From Euwallacea fornicatus (lineage: Eukaryota; Arthropoda; Insecta; Coleoptera; Curculionidae): a stretch of 64,000 bases of DNA. This document shows, one piece after another, positions 46,603 to 59,781 of the stretch. The translations under genes were made by a program, and so were the position numbers. How positions within the stretch are numbered: the stretch's first letter is position 1; the number at the start of each line of letters is the position of its first letter. Where the stretch lies: positions 1,054,001-1,118,000 of the forward strand of contig NC_089557.1 in the NCBI RefSeq assembly GCF_040115645.1, given 5' to 3'. A model generated the notes under the pieces. It was not told the DNA's origin. It saw only the letters and a list, made by a program, of their open reading frames with translations, and searched no databases.

Positions 46603-46628
46603 GGGAGGGAGGGGGGGGGGGGGGGGGG
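46603..46628 (+). repeat. Poly-G tract
   Basis: A GGGAGGGA start leads into an uninterrupted run of 18 G. It could fold as a G-quadruplex, and its exact length is prone to sequencing error. Confidence 0.8.
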
Positions 46629-47893
46629 TTGATAATGAAAATCCGCCGCTTTTTTGTTTTCCCAAAGAATCGAGAGACAATGGGGCCAATATAGAGCGAG
46701 GCTCTGCCCGAACTGGGGCGTAACAATCAAATACTTACCTAATAATATGGTTTATTGTTCTGGCGAACTAGTTCGGGTAGAAAAAGAGGAAAAACGAGTC
46801 CCCTCGAAGGGTCGATTAGAAGCGAATATCGCGTAACGGTCTCGGCCGATTTAAAAGCCCTTCCTGTAGTGGCTGTTGCATTTTCGTGATAGGGCACATT
46901 TCCTGCGATCGAGCATCCGCTTTTAAAGCACTGCAAAAAGGAAACTATGCCCTTTCGGATCCCCACATGCCACGCTCTAAAATATACATCGTAATTAAGC
47001 CCCCGCCCCGAAATAGATAAATCAGGCGGGGTGAAGAATTTTCGTGTTGCTTCGGGCCGACCAATTCGACCGAAGAACGTAAACCTGATTTGATTGTTTT
47101 TTACAAATTCATCATTTTGATCTTCTTAACACGTCACTTAATCCCCGACCCACTTAGCTAATTCGCATTTGGCCATCGCTAATCCCCGGCGACCGCTGAG
47201 CTCGCTATTAACGTATAAAAGACGGATAATCTCTCCATTTTACGTTATTATCCCCGAGGTGGTTCGACAAATGGAATTTTCTATATCGGCCACGCGTAAT
47301 AACATTCAAAAAATAATAAAAAATAATAAAAAAATTCGCCTCCAATGCCACCTGTTTCCTCGAAGTTCCCGTCGAGAAAATCCCCCGAAGCGAAGAAGAG
47401 GGATGAAAAATTGAGCGTTCTGTTCGTTGCAAACTTTTAATGCTCGCAAGTTAGACTTAATGAACGGATTTATTTGTAATGATGATGAATTAGACGCAAA
47501 TTAATGCGCGTCCCTAATACCTGCCCTAACAAGCCCTAAATACTTAACCGCCCAATTTGTTTTGTAATTTTTCTCCCGCGGCAACAATTCCCTCTGCTTA
47601 CAACAACATCGGAAAATCAAATCAGAAAGGGCCGATGTCGACAATGGCAGAAGTTTGGGACCACACAAGAGCCCTCTCGGCCAGATGGAACTACTTCGAA
47701 GTCATCTATATAGGAGAAGTTTCTCGAGAGTTTCACAAGTTCGAGTATTGAAGGTGTTAATCATAAACTAGAGCCTCTGGAGTGGCGTTTCGTTTAACGT
47801 CTGTGTTAAAAAGGACGGTTAAATTATCGAACAAACGAGGACAAAATGCAAAGCGAAGCCCCCCAGGGTCCCGCTCCAGATATGGAAGTTTTC

Positions 47894-47917
47894 CTGCTGC
47901 TGCTGCTGCTGCTGCTG
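47894..47917. repeat. (CTG)8 trinucleotide repeat
   Basis: Eight perfect CTG units followed by TTG in non-coding DNA. Confidence 0.9.
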
Positions 47918-48739
47918 TTGCGGTCCGAATCCAGGGATTATTCTTATTCATCGGTACGTGCCGAGAATAGCTCGGTTTCCATCCAGGGAAATGCCCGGCC
48001 TTATGGTAATATTTAAGGATTTTCTAAACGCCAACCGAAAACGCCGCCATATTTTGCCCGTTATTAAATTTTATTGGGGGGTTATTTTACATTTCTATAT
48101 GTAAGAGAATTGCTACTTTTTGTCTGCAATATCCCCCTTTCAGTGTATCTGTGTATACATATACGGATTTTTTGCGTCCCCGAAAAACGCTCTCGACGAG
48201 TGATTTATTGCTTCTTTTTGTGCGGATCGAATATTTTGATATGTTCGTTTATGTTAATGGCCGCATGTTTGCAAGAAAACGGCGACATTCGGTCGTAGGA
48301 TCCTCAGCCTTACAGTGGACGCAAGACAGGTGCGTGTCCGGCCTCGGGACGCGTCCGTTTTCGTATACGAAATTTCCCTCTCGTGCCTACGACTGCCGAA
48401 GCTTGACCTCATAAAATGTCTAGCTAAAGGAAAATCCTATTCCACAAAGACGATTTTTCATAATTTTTTTGCTCTCAAGAGAAACATGCCACGCCAACGC
48501 CGTTCTGCATAATTTCAGTTTCATCCCCCCTGTATATTTACAAGAATTATCAGCTTGATTTAACATGACGCAGTGGCGTGCGGGGCCGACCGGAGATGAT
48601 CGCAACGCTGCAGTCCGAGAGTTCCTCGCCTTGGCCGCGTTACACGGGGCGTTTCTGAACAGACGGTGAAAAATTTACTGGGTGGGTCCCGAGGCAAATT
48701 AAAAACGAAAAGATCGTATGAAAACACATTCAAAAGTGC

Positions 48740-49376
48740 TTCGGCTTCGATCTACAGGGTGTCGAAAAATGATTTTTGCGGTTTTACAAGCACTGCCAAA
48801 AAACAATCGTTTTTTTGACAGGTTCGGGCGACTAACAGCCGATAGTTGTCAAACTTGACAGCAAACAAGTGCAGTGAAAATAATCATGGCCGACTTTACC
48901 AAGTGTTCCTTTAATGTCTAAATTGGTTGACGTGAACACTCTCGACTGTCATCACAAATATCACCTAAACCATCGATTTAAGCGAAATTTTGCCAGAGGC
49001 TGAAAAGCGAGAAAACTCAATTTCCGGAACTTCTCTAAATATTTGAAGTATTCGCAGAAAAAGAAATGTGATAAATGCGAGCTCAAGGCCCATCAATTCG
49101 CATCACCCGGTATTTAAAATGAAAGTGCGAAATTTTAAGTTTGTAGGAATCGCTCGGTGTGTGATAAGTACAAATGTCCAGCAAGTTTCGATAAAAAATG
49201 AGCAAGTAGTAATGGAAAAGAAAAAAACGAAAAAAAAAAGTATTTTTTAACACACTGTAGATCGAAGCTGAAGGATTTTTGGGCAAGTCTTAAGTGACCT
49301 GTTCCTCTTAAGTTTAATTTTTTAGTCCAGGATTCAGGCAGTAAATTTTTTACCATCTATTCAGAAACACCCTGTA
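48740..49376. mobile_element. Non-autonomous element with TACAGGGTGT ends
   Basis: The left end has TACAGGGTGT at 48753. A matching inverted end with ACACACTGTA near 49250 extends the match outward through GATCGAAGC, giving about 25-30 bp of imperfect inverted repeat. A second right-hand terminus, ACACCCTGTA, is at 49367-49376. The interior has no transposase frame. This may be two nested insertions. Confidence 0.55.
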
Positions 49377-52300
49377 TAGTGAGTCCTCTCAAGTACCAAG
49401 CGTGTAGTATTCGCTTGCTAACGAATTTAATTGTTAATAAAAACGCACGACATTTTCGTGACGAAGCCGAATGCAGCGTTCCATGCGCCCCTATCGCGTA
49501 TCAGCGGCGTTAAATACGAACCAGCGCACTGGCGCCATCTTTTGAGATACGCGTTTCATTAACTCAATTCCAGGAAGTTTCTTGGTGGTTTATGAATGCT
49601 TAACCTGCGTTTTCCCGCATAAACCAAATAAAAATCAATTATCACAGAGTGTTCGTTCAGTGAACTGTTGGCCATGGTAAAATACGGCCCATGTAACGAG
49701 GTCAGGGACAGTTTAATCCGCAAATTATGCCTCTGAAATTGGTCAACGTGCTCATATATGAGCGATTTAACCGGCTTCGGCAATTTACATTAATTCGCGT
49801 TAAAAGGAACGGGACTTTGAATCCGGTAGGAGCACTGCTACAGGACGTTATCCCGTGCACGATCCCCAATAGCGAAGCGTTAAATCCAGGGACATACGTT
49901 GCTGTAAACAACGCTCTTTCAGAACCCAATTATCCACGCATTGAAGGGGCCCATCTCTCTGCGAAAAAAAAAATCGTCCCAATGACGTTTCTTATCGTTT
50001 CGTGCACCCTGAAAACATCCCTTAAAAGATTAAGCTCGTCCCTTTAGTGTGAAGTCTGCTTAGGACGTTTCCGCGCCGCTTGCTTCGAAAACGTCACAAG
50101 TGAACGGAAACAAAGCCCCTCAGTTTCAATTACGAAAAGTGCCGAGCACATTGGACAAATGCGTGTCATATTTCCATGAATTATGCATCGGGTGAGAGAA
50201 AGGCGAGCAATCTAAAACAAAACGGCATGCAAAGGTAAGAAAATTCCCGGGCCTACACACACAACTCAGCGCCGAGAGCAAACGAAGTTAAAACTTCGGT
50301 AAGAACATAATTCGGAAAACCTCCCCCGCCCAAAATATTATTCATATAATCCCGGCAGGTTTCTGGGTGTTTCGCATTCAGGAGATTGAATAATAGGAAA
50401 CTCGGGAGATCTAACCATAATAATTCGCGTTTCTGTATCTGACAAAGTTTCTTTTCAACGTGTTCCTTCTCACTCTCGCTCGCCACTTCGAAGAGACTAT
50501 TTTCAGAAGAGAAATATTTAGTGTTTGCAACGTTGCCACGTCCACCGGAAAATCTCGCATAGTCAATCGAAAACTCTTTGCGTGTCGGGAATTTCGGGCA
50601 GAGCGGCAACACGGGCACGGGAAGGTTGCCTCAATTCTATGCCATTACATTGAATAGAATGTTTTGGTGGCGTCGTGTTCGCACAGAGAACTTTCTCGCA
50701 AATGGATTAAGCACTGGCGAATTTTGAATCGAAAGTGTAGTGTCAGATAAGGAGTTGTCGGCGGGGCTCTCCCTATCTCGGCTTTCAATACAGCCGTATA
50801 AGGAACGGAGGAAAGTTTAAATTTAAACTGAAATAAAGAGCGGCAGATGTTTATCGACAACGGGGAAAAATCCAATAAATAACCAGGGCGAGTAATGAAA
50901 TCGAGCATCGGCGGATGGCGTAAACAACGCGATCTATCAAAAGTGGAACATGGGCCGGCGATAAAGCCCGGCCGGAATTAATGTCCTTGTTTCTGACACT
51001 GATGGCTGTTTCCATTTAAACTAACGCCGAAAACGAATCACACTTAGCCCCAGACTAATAGAAATAAAATTTTAAAATCAATGGACGTCCGAACGCTGTC
51101 CTATAAATCATGCCGGATTTTGGATGCGCTTTGAATGCCATTGAGCACGCACAATGCACTTTCGATGACTAGTTAAATATTACCTATTTTTATACGACTA
51201 TTATTGACCTATTATACCGAATAGATAAACGTAATTTGCGAACGAGGCGTAAGTCTGCGAAAGGGGCTGCCAGGGACAGATATTCGAAAATCCGGTAGAA
51301 AAAAAATCAAATTAAAATATCGAAGGAAATGAACTTCTAAATAACGATTAGAATATTAGTTAATGGCGCGTTGCGATAGATGGCGCTGACGTCGCGGGTG
51401 GTTCCTATTGCTGCTTAGCAGTTGCTCTGTCAATTAGGCGGCCGCTCGGGCTTAAGTAAAACTCACACACTTGAAACCTTCGCTTCGAGTGCAGACAAGA
51501 TAATTCACATACTCGATATGGCCGCAAGAGTTTCTGCTGTCAAAAAGCTGCCAGAAGCAGAAGAGTGAGTTGGGGATGAGGATCGTTCGGGTTTCCAAAG
51601 GGGTCGAGTTTTCTGAACTCCACCTAAATTTCCCCGATACAGACCGTTTCTAATATGTTTTGTTCGTAATTGTCCCCTCCATGTTCACAATTTAGCGTGT
51701 TTTGTAATTCCTAGTTATCCCCTAACCGGCTCACCCAAGCAACAAGTCCACAATATCTCCCTCCCCCGGAAAACTCCCCGGTTTCAAAGTCAGTTCTTTG
51801 GGGAAGAAACCCGAAACTTTTAATACTGATCCCAGCGTGGAGTTGGGAACTTTAAGGCAACTTTTTCTATACCGAGATTGGGCCATTTAAACAAACGACA
51901 AGCAATCAGTGCTTTCCCCCCCACACTCTATGAATGCCTTTTTTATGCAAAAGTCGTTCGGGAGGCATTAGCGATAATACAATTTCGGGGGGCCGAGCGA
52001 TAAAGATACGGATTTTCTGGTGTAGTCTTCAAAGTGCCATTAGGGGATGCTTTATTAAAAAAAACGAAAACGAAGTGCCCTGAAATTTAAACCCCTCGTG
52101 AGTAATTCGATACGTCGTCGGTGCAACTGGTCTTGAAAGAGTATCATTAGAATTAAACACTTATTCGTATCTATAGGTAGGTTTAGGGTTTCGTTGGTTC
52201 CCGCTTCCGGAATGCAAATTTGATACTTTAGTAAAGGGTACTATTACTACGTTTCCTACTTTACTGGAAGTCGCTGTTAGCTCTAAAGTTCCTAAGGGGA

Positions 52301-54935
52301 AAAGTGCGATTTACGTATTCATGAGCGCTGATTAGACCCTTAGTGCGGAGGAGGGTGGAATGACTCATTGTATTTGCCCTTAAAAGAGGCCATTTTCGGG
52401 TTCTTTGATAAATAAATGAAGCAATTATGAGAAAAATATTCTGCTAATGCGTCGTAACAAAGAGCACAGGAATCGGACGAAATGTGGGTTCGAATCCCAG
52501 TCGAGACTCTAATAGCACATTCGGGAACAATTGTTGGTTTCCGACTAAAACTTCTCTAATACTAAAAACATAATTTCGTTGTATGACTGGTTGCCGAACC
52601 ATAAGGGCGAAGCAGCTGTCGCGCGGATGATTAAAATGCGAAATGTCAGCGTTACATTTAGAACTTTGTTTGATAGGGAAAAGGGGTGGTGACGCAATAG
52701 TGTGTTAGTGGAAGTGAGATGCGGATATGAGAAGATTCGGTGTCAAAAATTAGCGCGACATTCAAAAACGGGCAGTATGTTAGTTTGACCAGCTGGCCGC
52801 ACGTTGCCGACAAATAGTCCATAACTAGTGATGGAAAATTATTTCTGTGCCCCTCAGACGTCGCGGCGACAAGGCGGGAGTATTAACGCTCGACGTTCGC
52901 AAACAACCACAAAGTTTCCAGGCTGATTCTCGATTTCCTTTCGTCCAAATGTAAGATCTCCAGAGGTTGTGTGGGATCGAGGGGAGCTGTATCACAAAAA
53001 CTTTCCACGCCTCCGGAAACAATAACAATTACGTAGCCGAAAACAATCCGGGCTAAAATATAATATACGTATACGTACACATATCCAGGGTTTTTGTCAT
53101 TTCGCATGGCCGGCGGAAAACAATCGGCCTTTTGTGGCAAAAATGGCAGACAAATTTAAACAATGCCGGACACAATCGCATCCGCGGATTCAATTTATCA
53201 AAAGTGTGTGGCACGTGACTGAAAAACTTTCTCCCTTGTGAAGGAACAATGGGCCAAACTGTTCGGAAATGCCGCAAAAAGTTTGACCCCGCAGGGGGTC
53301 GGGGGTGGGGCGCGGTCCGCACCCAGCAGTGTTAGTTTTCCAGATTTCAATTAAGACGTTCCCCAGACGCATTATCATTTAATTGGGCCCTTTTTCTTTG
53401 TCGGGAAGTGAGACACTGAAAAACTTGGCGTAATTTCCCAAAATGTTTATCTCGGGGGACACGCTAAAAAGTTCAACATCTCTCTCTTTCTTCTTCGACT
53501 CTCCCTCTCTCATTACCATTTTTTAATTAAATAGTCCAAAGGACACGGCTTACTTTTGTTGCCTCCTTGAGATTACCGCTGTTTTTAACGGGATTTCCGA
53601 GCTGCTATTCCGGGGATTAATCCTGTTTTCTGCAATTTTATAGGAATTTGGAGCAATAATTTGGTTCGCGGTTGCGGTGTCGAACGAGGTATTTTTCATA
53701 ATAATCCACGTAACTTCTACTACCACGTGTCATTAGTAATCACATATACACGATAAAAATTCAAATTTTGCATGTCCTTATACCACCCTATGGGCATTAA
53801 TGTCACGTTCAACCGCCCACCCCTATACTTCCTTTCCGTGTCTTAAGAATCACGCAAAATTTCCACTCGATGTGTCATATTTCTGTATATATTATTCCTC
53901 CATAAATCACTCTACGTATTGATTTCGGTACCCTCAAAACCACTTAAACACTCAAATGTGGATAGTACCCTTTTCGTAGTGGTGCAACACTATACGTACT
54001 ATATGTTGGTATCTTTTCCCTTGGTGTCTACGGAAGTCAGGAACCGGTCTAGGGCTTCCACCCCAGGTGCGTGACCGATCAGGTGGCCCTAAGCCCACGT
54101 GGCGGGTGTCGCGTGTCTTTGAAGAAGCACGTGCCATATTGGTATACTTTTGGAGAGTTTTTGCGCCCTCCTTATATGCCTCATTGAATCATTTTTCGAA
54201 TGTAAGACCTGTCATGGTAGCGTTAAGGTAATTAGTATCGTATTTCCAAGGGTTCTTCATTGGGTTTTCTCTGTCTTTACAAAACTTTTACGCCACTGAC
54301 CATTTTGTAAAATTACACCCCGAACGTTCTGAATATTCCACTTCTGTTATGTTCGAAAACAGTTTAAGAAAATTGTAAAATTTTAAATTGGTAACTACGC
54401 AAATAAGCCGTCTACGCCAATGCGTTTTGGCGAGTGGCGTCCCCATGGCGTACCTCTAAGCCACTTCATGGGGGCGTTACTTGAGCTCATGCGGAAGTCC
54501 CATTTATTATATTATTAAGAGTTCAGCTATTTTCAGATTCAATTAATATTGCTCCGAGAGTTTGCCTACTAAAATACCTTCGACATGATGGACAGTGAGA
54601 AGGAGAGAAAGAGGCGGCAAATGAGTTCTAAGAAATGAACTTTAAGTATCTTAAACGAACATGTAGCATTCGAACACGATTTTTCTTTACAATTTAATAA
54701 GTAAAATGTATATACAACACTGAAAACTTTTAATTAACTATTCAAGTGATGGAATCTATAATTTTTAAATTAGTTGGGGGAAAATTGCCAATTAAACTTT
54801 GAGTTCCAACTTCTTGATCGGGGTTTTTGTCTGGAATTCTAGGGAAATGAGCGAGATCGTTACGAGGTTAAACCCCAACACAATTCGCATTTTTTAATCG
54901 CGCACCCGACTTCCTAAAACGAAAATCTCCCTTGA
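49377..54935. other. Central part of the spacer between the two scratch genes
   Basis: No gene is seen. Single CTCF-core-like matches are at 49531-49540 (minus) and 51378-51387 (plus), and a TACGCCACTG motif is at 54289-54298. A tRNA B-box look-alike at 52486-52498 lacks the rest of a tRNA. Confidence 0.45.
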
Positions 54936-55379
54936 TTGCTACAGTTCCATAAACCACCGAAAACTATCGCGGTTTGCCACCCTCCGGCCCCCCCCGACAA
55001 AGCCACCCCTCCCCGGCGACCGAGAAGAAGAAGCAACCAGTGCCATGCAACACTCGGTGGCCCCCCTCGCGGAGCGGCGCAACAGCCCAACTTTCAACCC
55101 CCGCGTCCCCCGCAACCCCAACCCTCGCGCTTATAAAATACAGGGGCGCGCTCGGCGGGGCGCACAACCGAACCACGAGGGGTTGACGACGCTACTTTAG
55201 TTTAGTTCTCTCTTCGTTCGTTTCCTATATTCACGCTAAACTCTGTCGCTCTATATCTTGACTCTGTCTCTCTCCTCTCTGGTACCACTCGCACTTTCGG
55301 TACTGTAATCGCGCCGCGCGGGTTCCACATGATTCGAAGGTAGGGCGGCGGTTCGGGGGTACGTTCCAAATGTGCGAAG
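54936..55379 (+). promoter_or_regulatory. scrt promoter and 5' UTR
   Basis: The sequence becomes strongly C- and G-rich from about 54960, then shows a TATA box (TTATAAAA) at 55131-55138. Transcription would be expected to start some 25-35 bp further on, giving a 5' UTR of about 215 nt before the ATG at 55380. This is the clearest core promoter in the window. Confidence 0.65.
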
Positions 55380-58300
55380 ATGCCTCGGTGCTTGATGGCG
55401 AAAAAGTGGAAGTCGTACCCGTGGAGCAGCAAGGAATCGCCCAAGGAGATGGACGAGGAGGAGGAGGAGATTATCGATGTTGTGGGGGACTCGCAGGGGG
55501 CTTGCTGGGGACCGAGCAGTCCGACGGAGGGGGCTACTGCCCCGAGCCCGCCGCCGGGAAGCCCCAGCGGTACCACCATTCTTTATAATGGTGAGTGAAG
55601 AGACGCATTAGAGGTTTAAAGGTGATAATTCCCATATTCCCTGCACAATTGACGCTTTTTTTAGCTGTAACAACATCAATTCGGCACTTAATTTAATCCA
55701 TTCTTTTCGAAAATAGACACCTTTCTCCCCCAAACAATAATATGCTCAACAAGGTCGGAAAGCAACAGCTGTTACCTGGCGGTGTGGAGGGCGAAAGCGC
55801 CTCTTTCCCTCCTTCTCTTTCTCGGGCCCTTTTAATTAAATCGAACAGATTAGACGTCGACAGCTGGCACGAGCGCACCCCACGAGAGGGTGATGCCAAA
55901 CTGCCACATCTTCCACCTTTCCTATCGCCACCCCTCGCCCAAATAGATAATGGAATAACTCACACAATTTTCGTTGGAAGGCTGTGTCAAATTCGTGACT
56001 TCTCTCTTCGTATGTGTACCCCAACCATTACTGGATTTTGAGTGCCTCAATCCTGCCATTCTGGGAATTGGTCTGTTTATCACTTTATTGCTGAGTCATG
56101 TGGAAACTGAATGAAAACCGTTGCCCGATTTGAGTACTCGGCAAAATATGCCATGTTTTGTCTCTACTCGATCATTTCGGATTTCTAACTCGTTGCCAAC
56201 AACACCTCGATCACTATCATAAATCGTTTTCCAATTTCCGAAATTTTCGGTTGACAGTCGTCATTTTCTCGATTATGCAGGTCTACATCTGCTACTCCAG
56301 CCGCTCCTTATTCACTCCCCTCTCTACTCGAGATGACAATTTTGCCGTCTTTCTTTCCGTTCTAGATTGTTGCATGTTTCTTGTTTTTCCTCTTTAGGCA
56401 AGTTCTTGCATTTATTCTCCCTCTCATCAACATCCTCATCATAAATTTGCTGAGGTGACGTACAATGGAAAAGTGGAAGATAAAGTCTAATAAAGTCGTT
56501 TTGTAAGTTAATTGATTTCTTTGAACATTTCGAGAAGCAATCAAATAACAAAGCCAAGTTTTGTTAAGTAACAGCAATATTTTCCTCTCTCTCTCTCTCT
56601 ATCTCACTCTCTTTCTCTCTCTCTCTTTCTCTTCTTCTTTCCTTGGCCTTATAGCCCCATCTGGCAAACCAACAAATCATAATTGAGCCAGCAAACAATT
56701 AGTGCAGTACGGTGTAACTGGAACAACAACTGACGTGTGATCACGACTTCGGAAGTTCCCAGGCACACCAACTCTTGTGTGTAATTCACGTTTTTTTTTT
56801 ACATTATTTTGACAGGAAAAACGAAGAAACCGACTCGAAACAAAAACTATAAAATCAAAAACCTCCCATAAAAACGAATCGCCATCGATGGCTTTATTTC
56901 GATTCCTCCGACCACGCGAAGCGCTCTCGATGCATGTACGATCTGGATCGCGGCAAATAAAACCTTCTTTCCAGAGGGAAAACAAGGCGTGGAATATTCT
57001 TATCCGAGCTGTTTGTGCCAATAACTCAATTCGCCCAAGCCTTGTAAACCTGAATACGTAAAAGGGGCAGAGGGTCCCTTTTCCGTCGTGCTGTAAACTC
57101 GCCCTTTTTAAGTGAATTAAAGTGGAAAAAGTTTTGTTTTCGACATTCCGGCAACAGGTTTTCGCTGCGGAAAATCGAGCTAAATAATATACGGAATCCC
57201 GTACCAGGGTCGATATATTAGCTCGGTAATATTGCAGCTTACAGCTATACGACGTTCCTGCTGGCTTAATAAAACTTTTAATAGCTTTAATTATAACTCG
57301 GAGTTTCCAGTTTTGTGGCTAAGGACACTAATGAATTATTAACCCATATTTTGAGATTATATGCTCGTGATTTACATCCCGACGACCTCATTGAGGGGGG
57401 GGGGGGAGAGTAGTATTGAGCGCCTAAATCAAAATCAATCAAAGAGTATACTAACAAAGTTGGTAAATTCAATTATCACCTTTATCTAATATTCAACTAG
57501 TGGCAGGACATTATATTTAAATAGGCAATAATCACCTCTAACCCCATTAGAATTAATGGGATTACTGGGATTACCAACGGGTTCGCCTACATTGAAGGGC
57601 TTCAAGGCTTTCTAGGCCGTTTTTTTTTTACCTCTGCATGTGCAGTTTTCTACATACTTTACTTACAAGCATTTATAGCCAATCGTATTCACGACAAATG
57701 GAATTTTTAAATTGACCAATCACGGTGGGTCTTTAACAATGCGGCCACAAATGCCAAAATATTTTTGGTTATTAATCTATAGATACAAGCAATGCTACTG
57801 AATGAAATTAGTAAAGTGAGAGTGATTTGGCAATTCCTCAATCAATGAAGGGTGAATATTATATTAAAGAGATATCTTCAATCATATAATATTCAATTTT
57901 TCGTTATTGTTATTTGGAGCTCTGGAAAGGTCTCTTTAGCATCGCCGTTAGCCGGTTTAGCAGTCGATGGTGTGCTGGGTTTGATATATGTCTTACAATC
58001 TTGATGTCCGACGTTCCAATCTTAAGCAAACCAGTAATCTTTAACTTATTTTTCAGTTATTTCACGTTAATTGTAATTATTCACATTATTTTAGCGGCAT
58101 ACGAACAACTGTTATTCCATAAAACTTCGAAAACCTCCACATAATAAAAGGCATTAAACTTTAAACGAAAGTCCCTCTTAATCGTTATGCTTCTGCCTGT
58201 AATTCGCAAACTTTTCAACCCTACATCCACCCCCGCATCGTATTATTAATAATGAAAACGTCCCCTGCAGTGCTTTTTAACTGTTGCTTCTAAGATGAAA

Positions 58301-59781
58301 TAAAACCCGATTTTTATTCTTTCCAGGCTACATCCACGAGGTGCACCCCTCTTCGTTCACCACTTACATCCCGAAGGGCGATTTCACTTCGCAACACCCC
58401 ATGGCACCGCCTTACGTCACTCTCAACTCCCTTGAGGAGTCTGCAGGACAGGCAACGTCCGAGTTCATTCCTCCTTCACCGCCTCCCTTCAAGAGGAAGA
58501 GTCTGTCTATGACGTTTACTTCCACCGGCGCCCACTTGAGCCTGCCCCCTAAGAAGAAGGACATCTACCGGCCTTACTGCTTGGAGGACAAGAAAGTGGC
58601 CGATCAAGAGGACAATCCAACACCGTTGTCGTTCTTGACTAACCAGCCGACCATCCGCGTACCTGCTGAGGAGGATTTGCACGCGGCTCACGCCATCTTG
58701 GATTTGAGCGCCAGCACCACTGTGTTCCTCCCGCCGCAGCCTCCTCAGATCGCGCAGGACACGAACGACATCCAGGAACAAGAGAACATCAGACCGCACC
58801 AAACTATAATCAAGTCTGGAAAGACAGTGGCGTACACTTACGAGGCGTTCTTCGTCAGCGACGGCCGGTCCAAGAAACGGTCGAATCCGGAGGATCCTTC
58901 CGTGGCTCTGACGACCAAGCTGAGTAACGAGAAGCCGAAATATACCTGCAGCGAATGCGGGAAACAGTACGCGACCAGCAGCAACTTGTCCAGGCATAAG
59001 CAAACGCATCGGAGCCTTGATAGTCAGGCGGCCAAGAAGTGTATGACGTGTGGGAAGGCTTACGTGTCAATGCCGGCGTTGGCAATGCACGTGCTGACGC
59101 ATAAGTTGGCGCATCGGTGCGGGGTGTGCGGGAAACAGTTTTCGAGACCGTGGCTTCTTCAGGGACACCTAAGATCGCATACCGGGGAAAAACCGTATGG
59201 GTGTGCGCACTGCGGGAAGGCCTTTGCTGACAGGTAAGACTGATCTCCGTCAAACTTCGGTCCAACCCAAGACTAAGTCGAATCGATTTATAAGACCCCG
59301 GATTCAATCCTGACTCATTTTGGACCAGCTAACGCAAACCCGCTAACCTGAGACAGCTTGTTGTCAATTTAAAAAGACTATGATTTGGTTCTGGGTCGTT
59401 AAAGAAGGTATCTGACTAGTCGTCTCGATTTTAGGACATTGTTCCGAAACTGCTTATTTCTATATCAAAAAGCCCAAGATTTACTTAATACCTCTGCAGT
59501 CTCCTGCAGATCTCCCGCACCTTCAAGCATTTTCTAATTGTTCCAGATCAAATCTCCGAGCACACATGCAAACCCACTCAGCGGACAAGAACTTCGAATG
59601 TCCGCGATGCCACAAGACCTTCGCCCTTAAATCGTACCTCAACAAGCACCTGGAGTCTGCGTGCCTCAAAGAAGAGCCAATGCCTCCCTCAATGGCGTGC
59701 CTGGAGGACTCCCCAGTCTCCGGCAAGCAAATCCAAGAAATTCTTCCGAGTCCTGTACCCGTACGAGTCTACACTGGTTAA
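55380..59781 (+). CDS. scrt: Scratch (scrt) zinc-finger transcriptional repressor
   Basis: Three coding exons: 55380-55590, 58327-59233 and 59547-59781; 1353 nt = 450 aa. The N-terminus MPRCLMAKKWKSYPW is a SNAG repressor motif of the insect Scratch type. The middle contains the Scratch signature KTVAYTYEAFFVSDGRSKKR (about 240-259). Four C2H2 fingers at about 276-298, 307-329, 333-355 and 361-383 are followed by a C2HC finger at 389-412. Family role: a pan-neural nuclear repressor that binds CANNTG-type sites and promotes neuronal fate. The intron inside finger 4 (after ADR) is at the same site and phase as in the neighbouring paralogue. That paralogue has an extra intron after finger 1 (QTHR). 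Intron 1 is 2.7 kb, a likely regulatory intron. The start is fixed by the SNAG motif. Confidence 0.95.
56585..56640. repeat. (TC)n-rich microsatellite in scrt intron 1
   Basis: A pyrimidine tract dominated by CT repeats with a few interruptions. It lies 1.7 kb upstream of the exon 2 acceptor, so it is not its polypyrimidine tract. Confidence 0.8.
57395..57406 (+). repeat. G12 homopolymer in scrt intron 1
   Basis: Twelve consecutive G in otherwise AT-rich intron sequence. Confidence 0.8.

Larger units (their letters stand above)
43927..48739. other. Left part of the spacer between the two scratch genes
   Basis: It should contain the scratch-like promoter, but no TATA box stands out. Weakly similar repeated units occur at 44010-44700, with inverted TACGCCACTG motifs at 44539-44548 and 44662-44671. 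There is an 18-nt G run at 46611-46628 and a (CTG)8 run at 47894-47917. No coding sequence is supported. Confidence 0.45.

Noticed and set aside
47757..47970. Polyalanine-like open frames at the CTG repeat
   Set aside because: They are simply translations of (CTG)8 on both strands, with no gene context.
52486..52498. tRNA-like B box (GGGTTCGAATCCC)
   Set aside because: No A box, anticodon arm or pairing acceptor stem is found at the right distance. At most it is a tRNA-derived remnant.
58476..59009. Minus-strand 177-codon open frame
   Set aside because: It lies wholly antisense to scrt exon 2 and reflects its codon composition.
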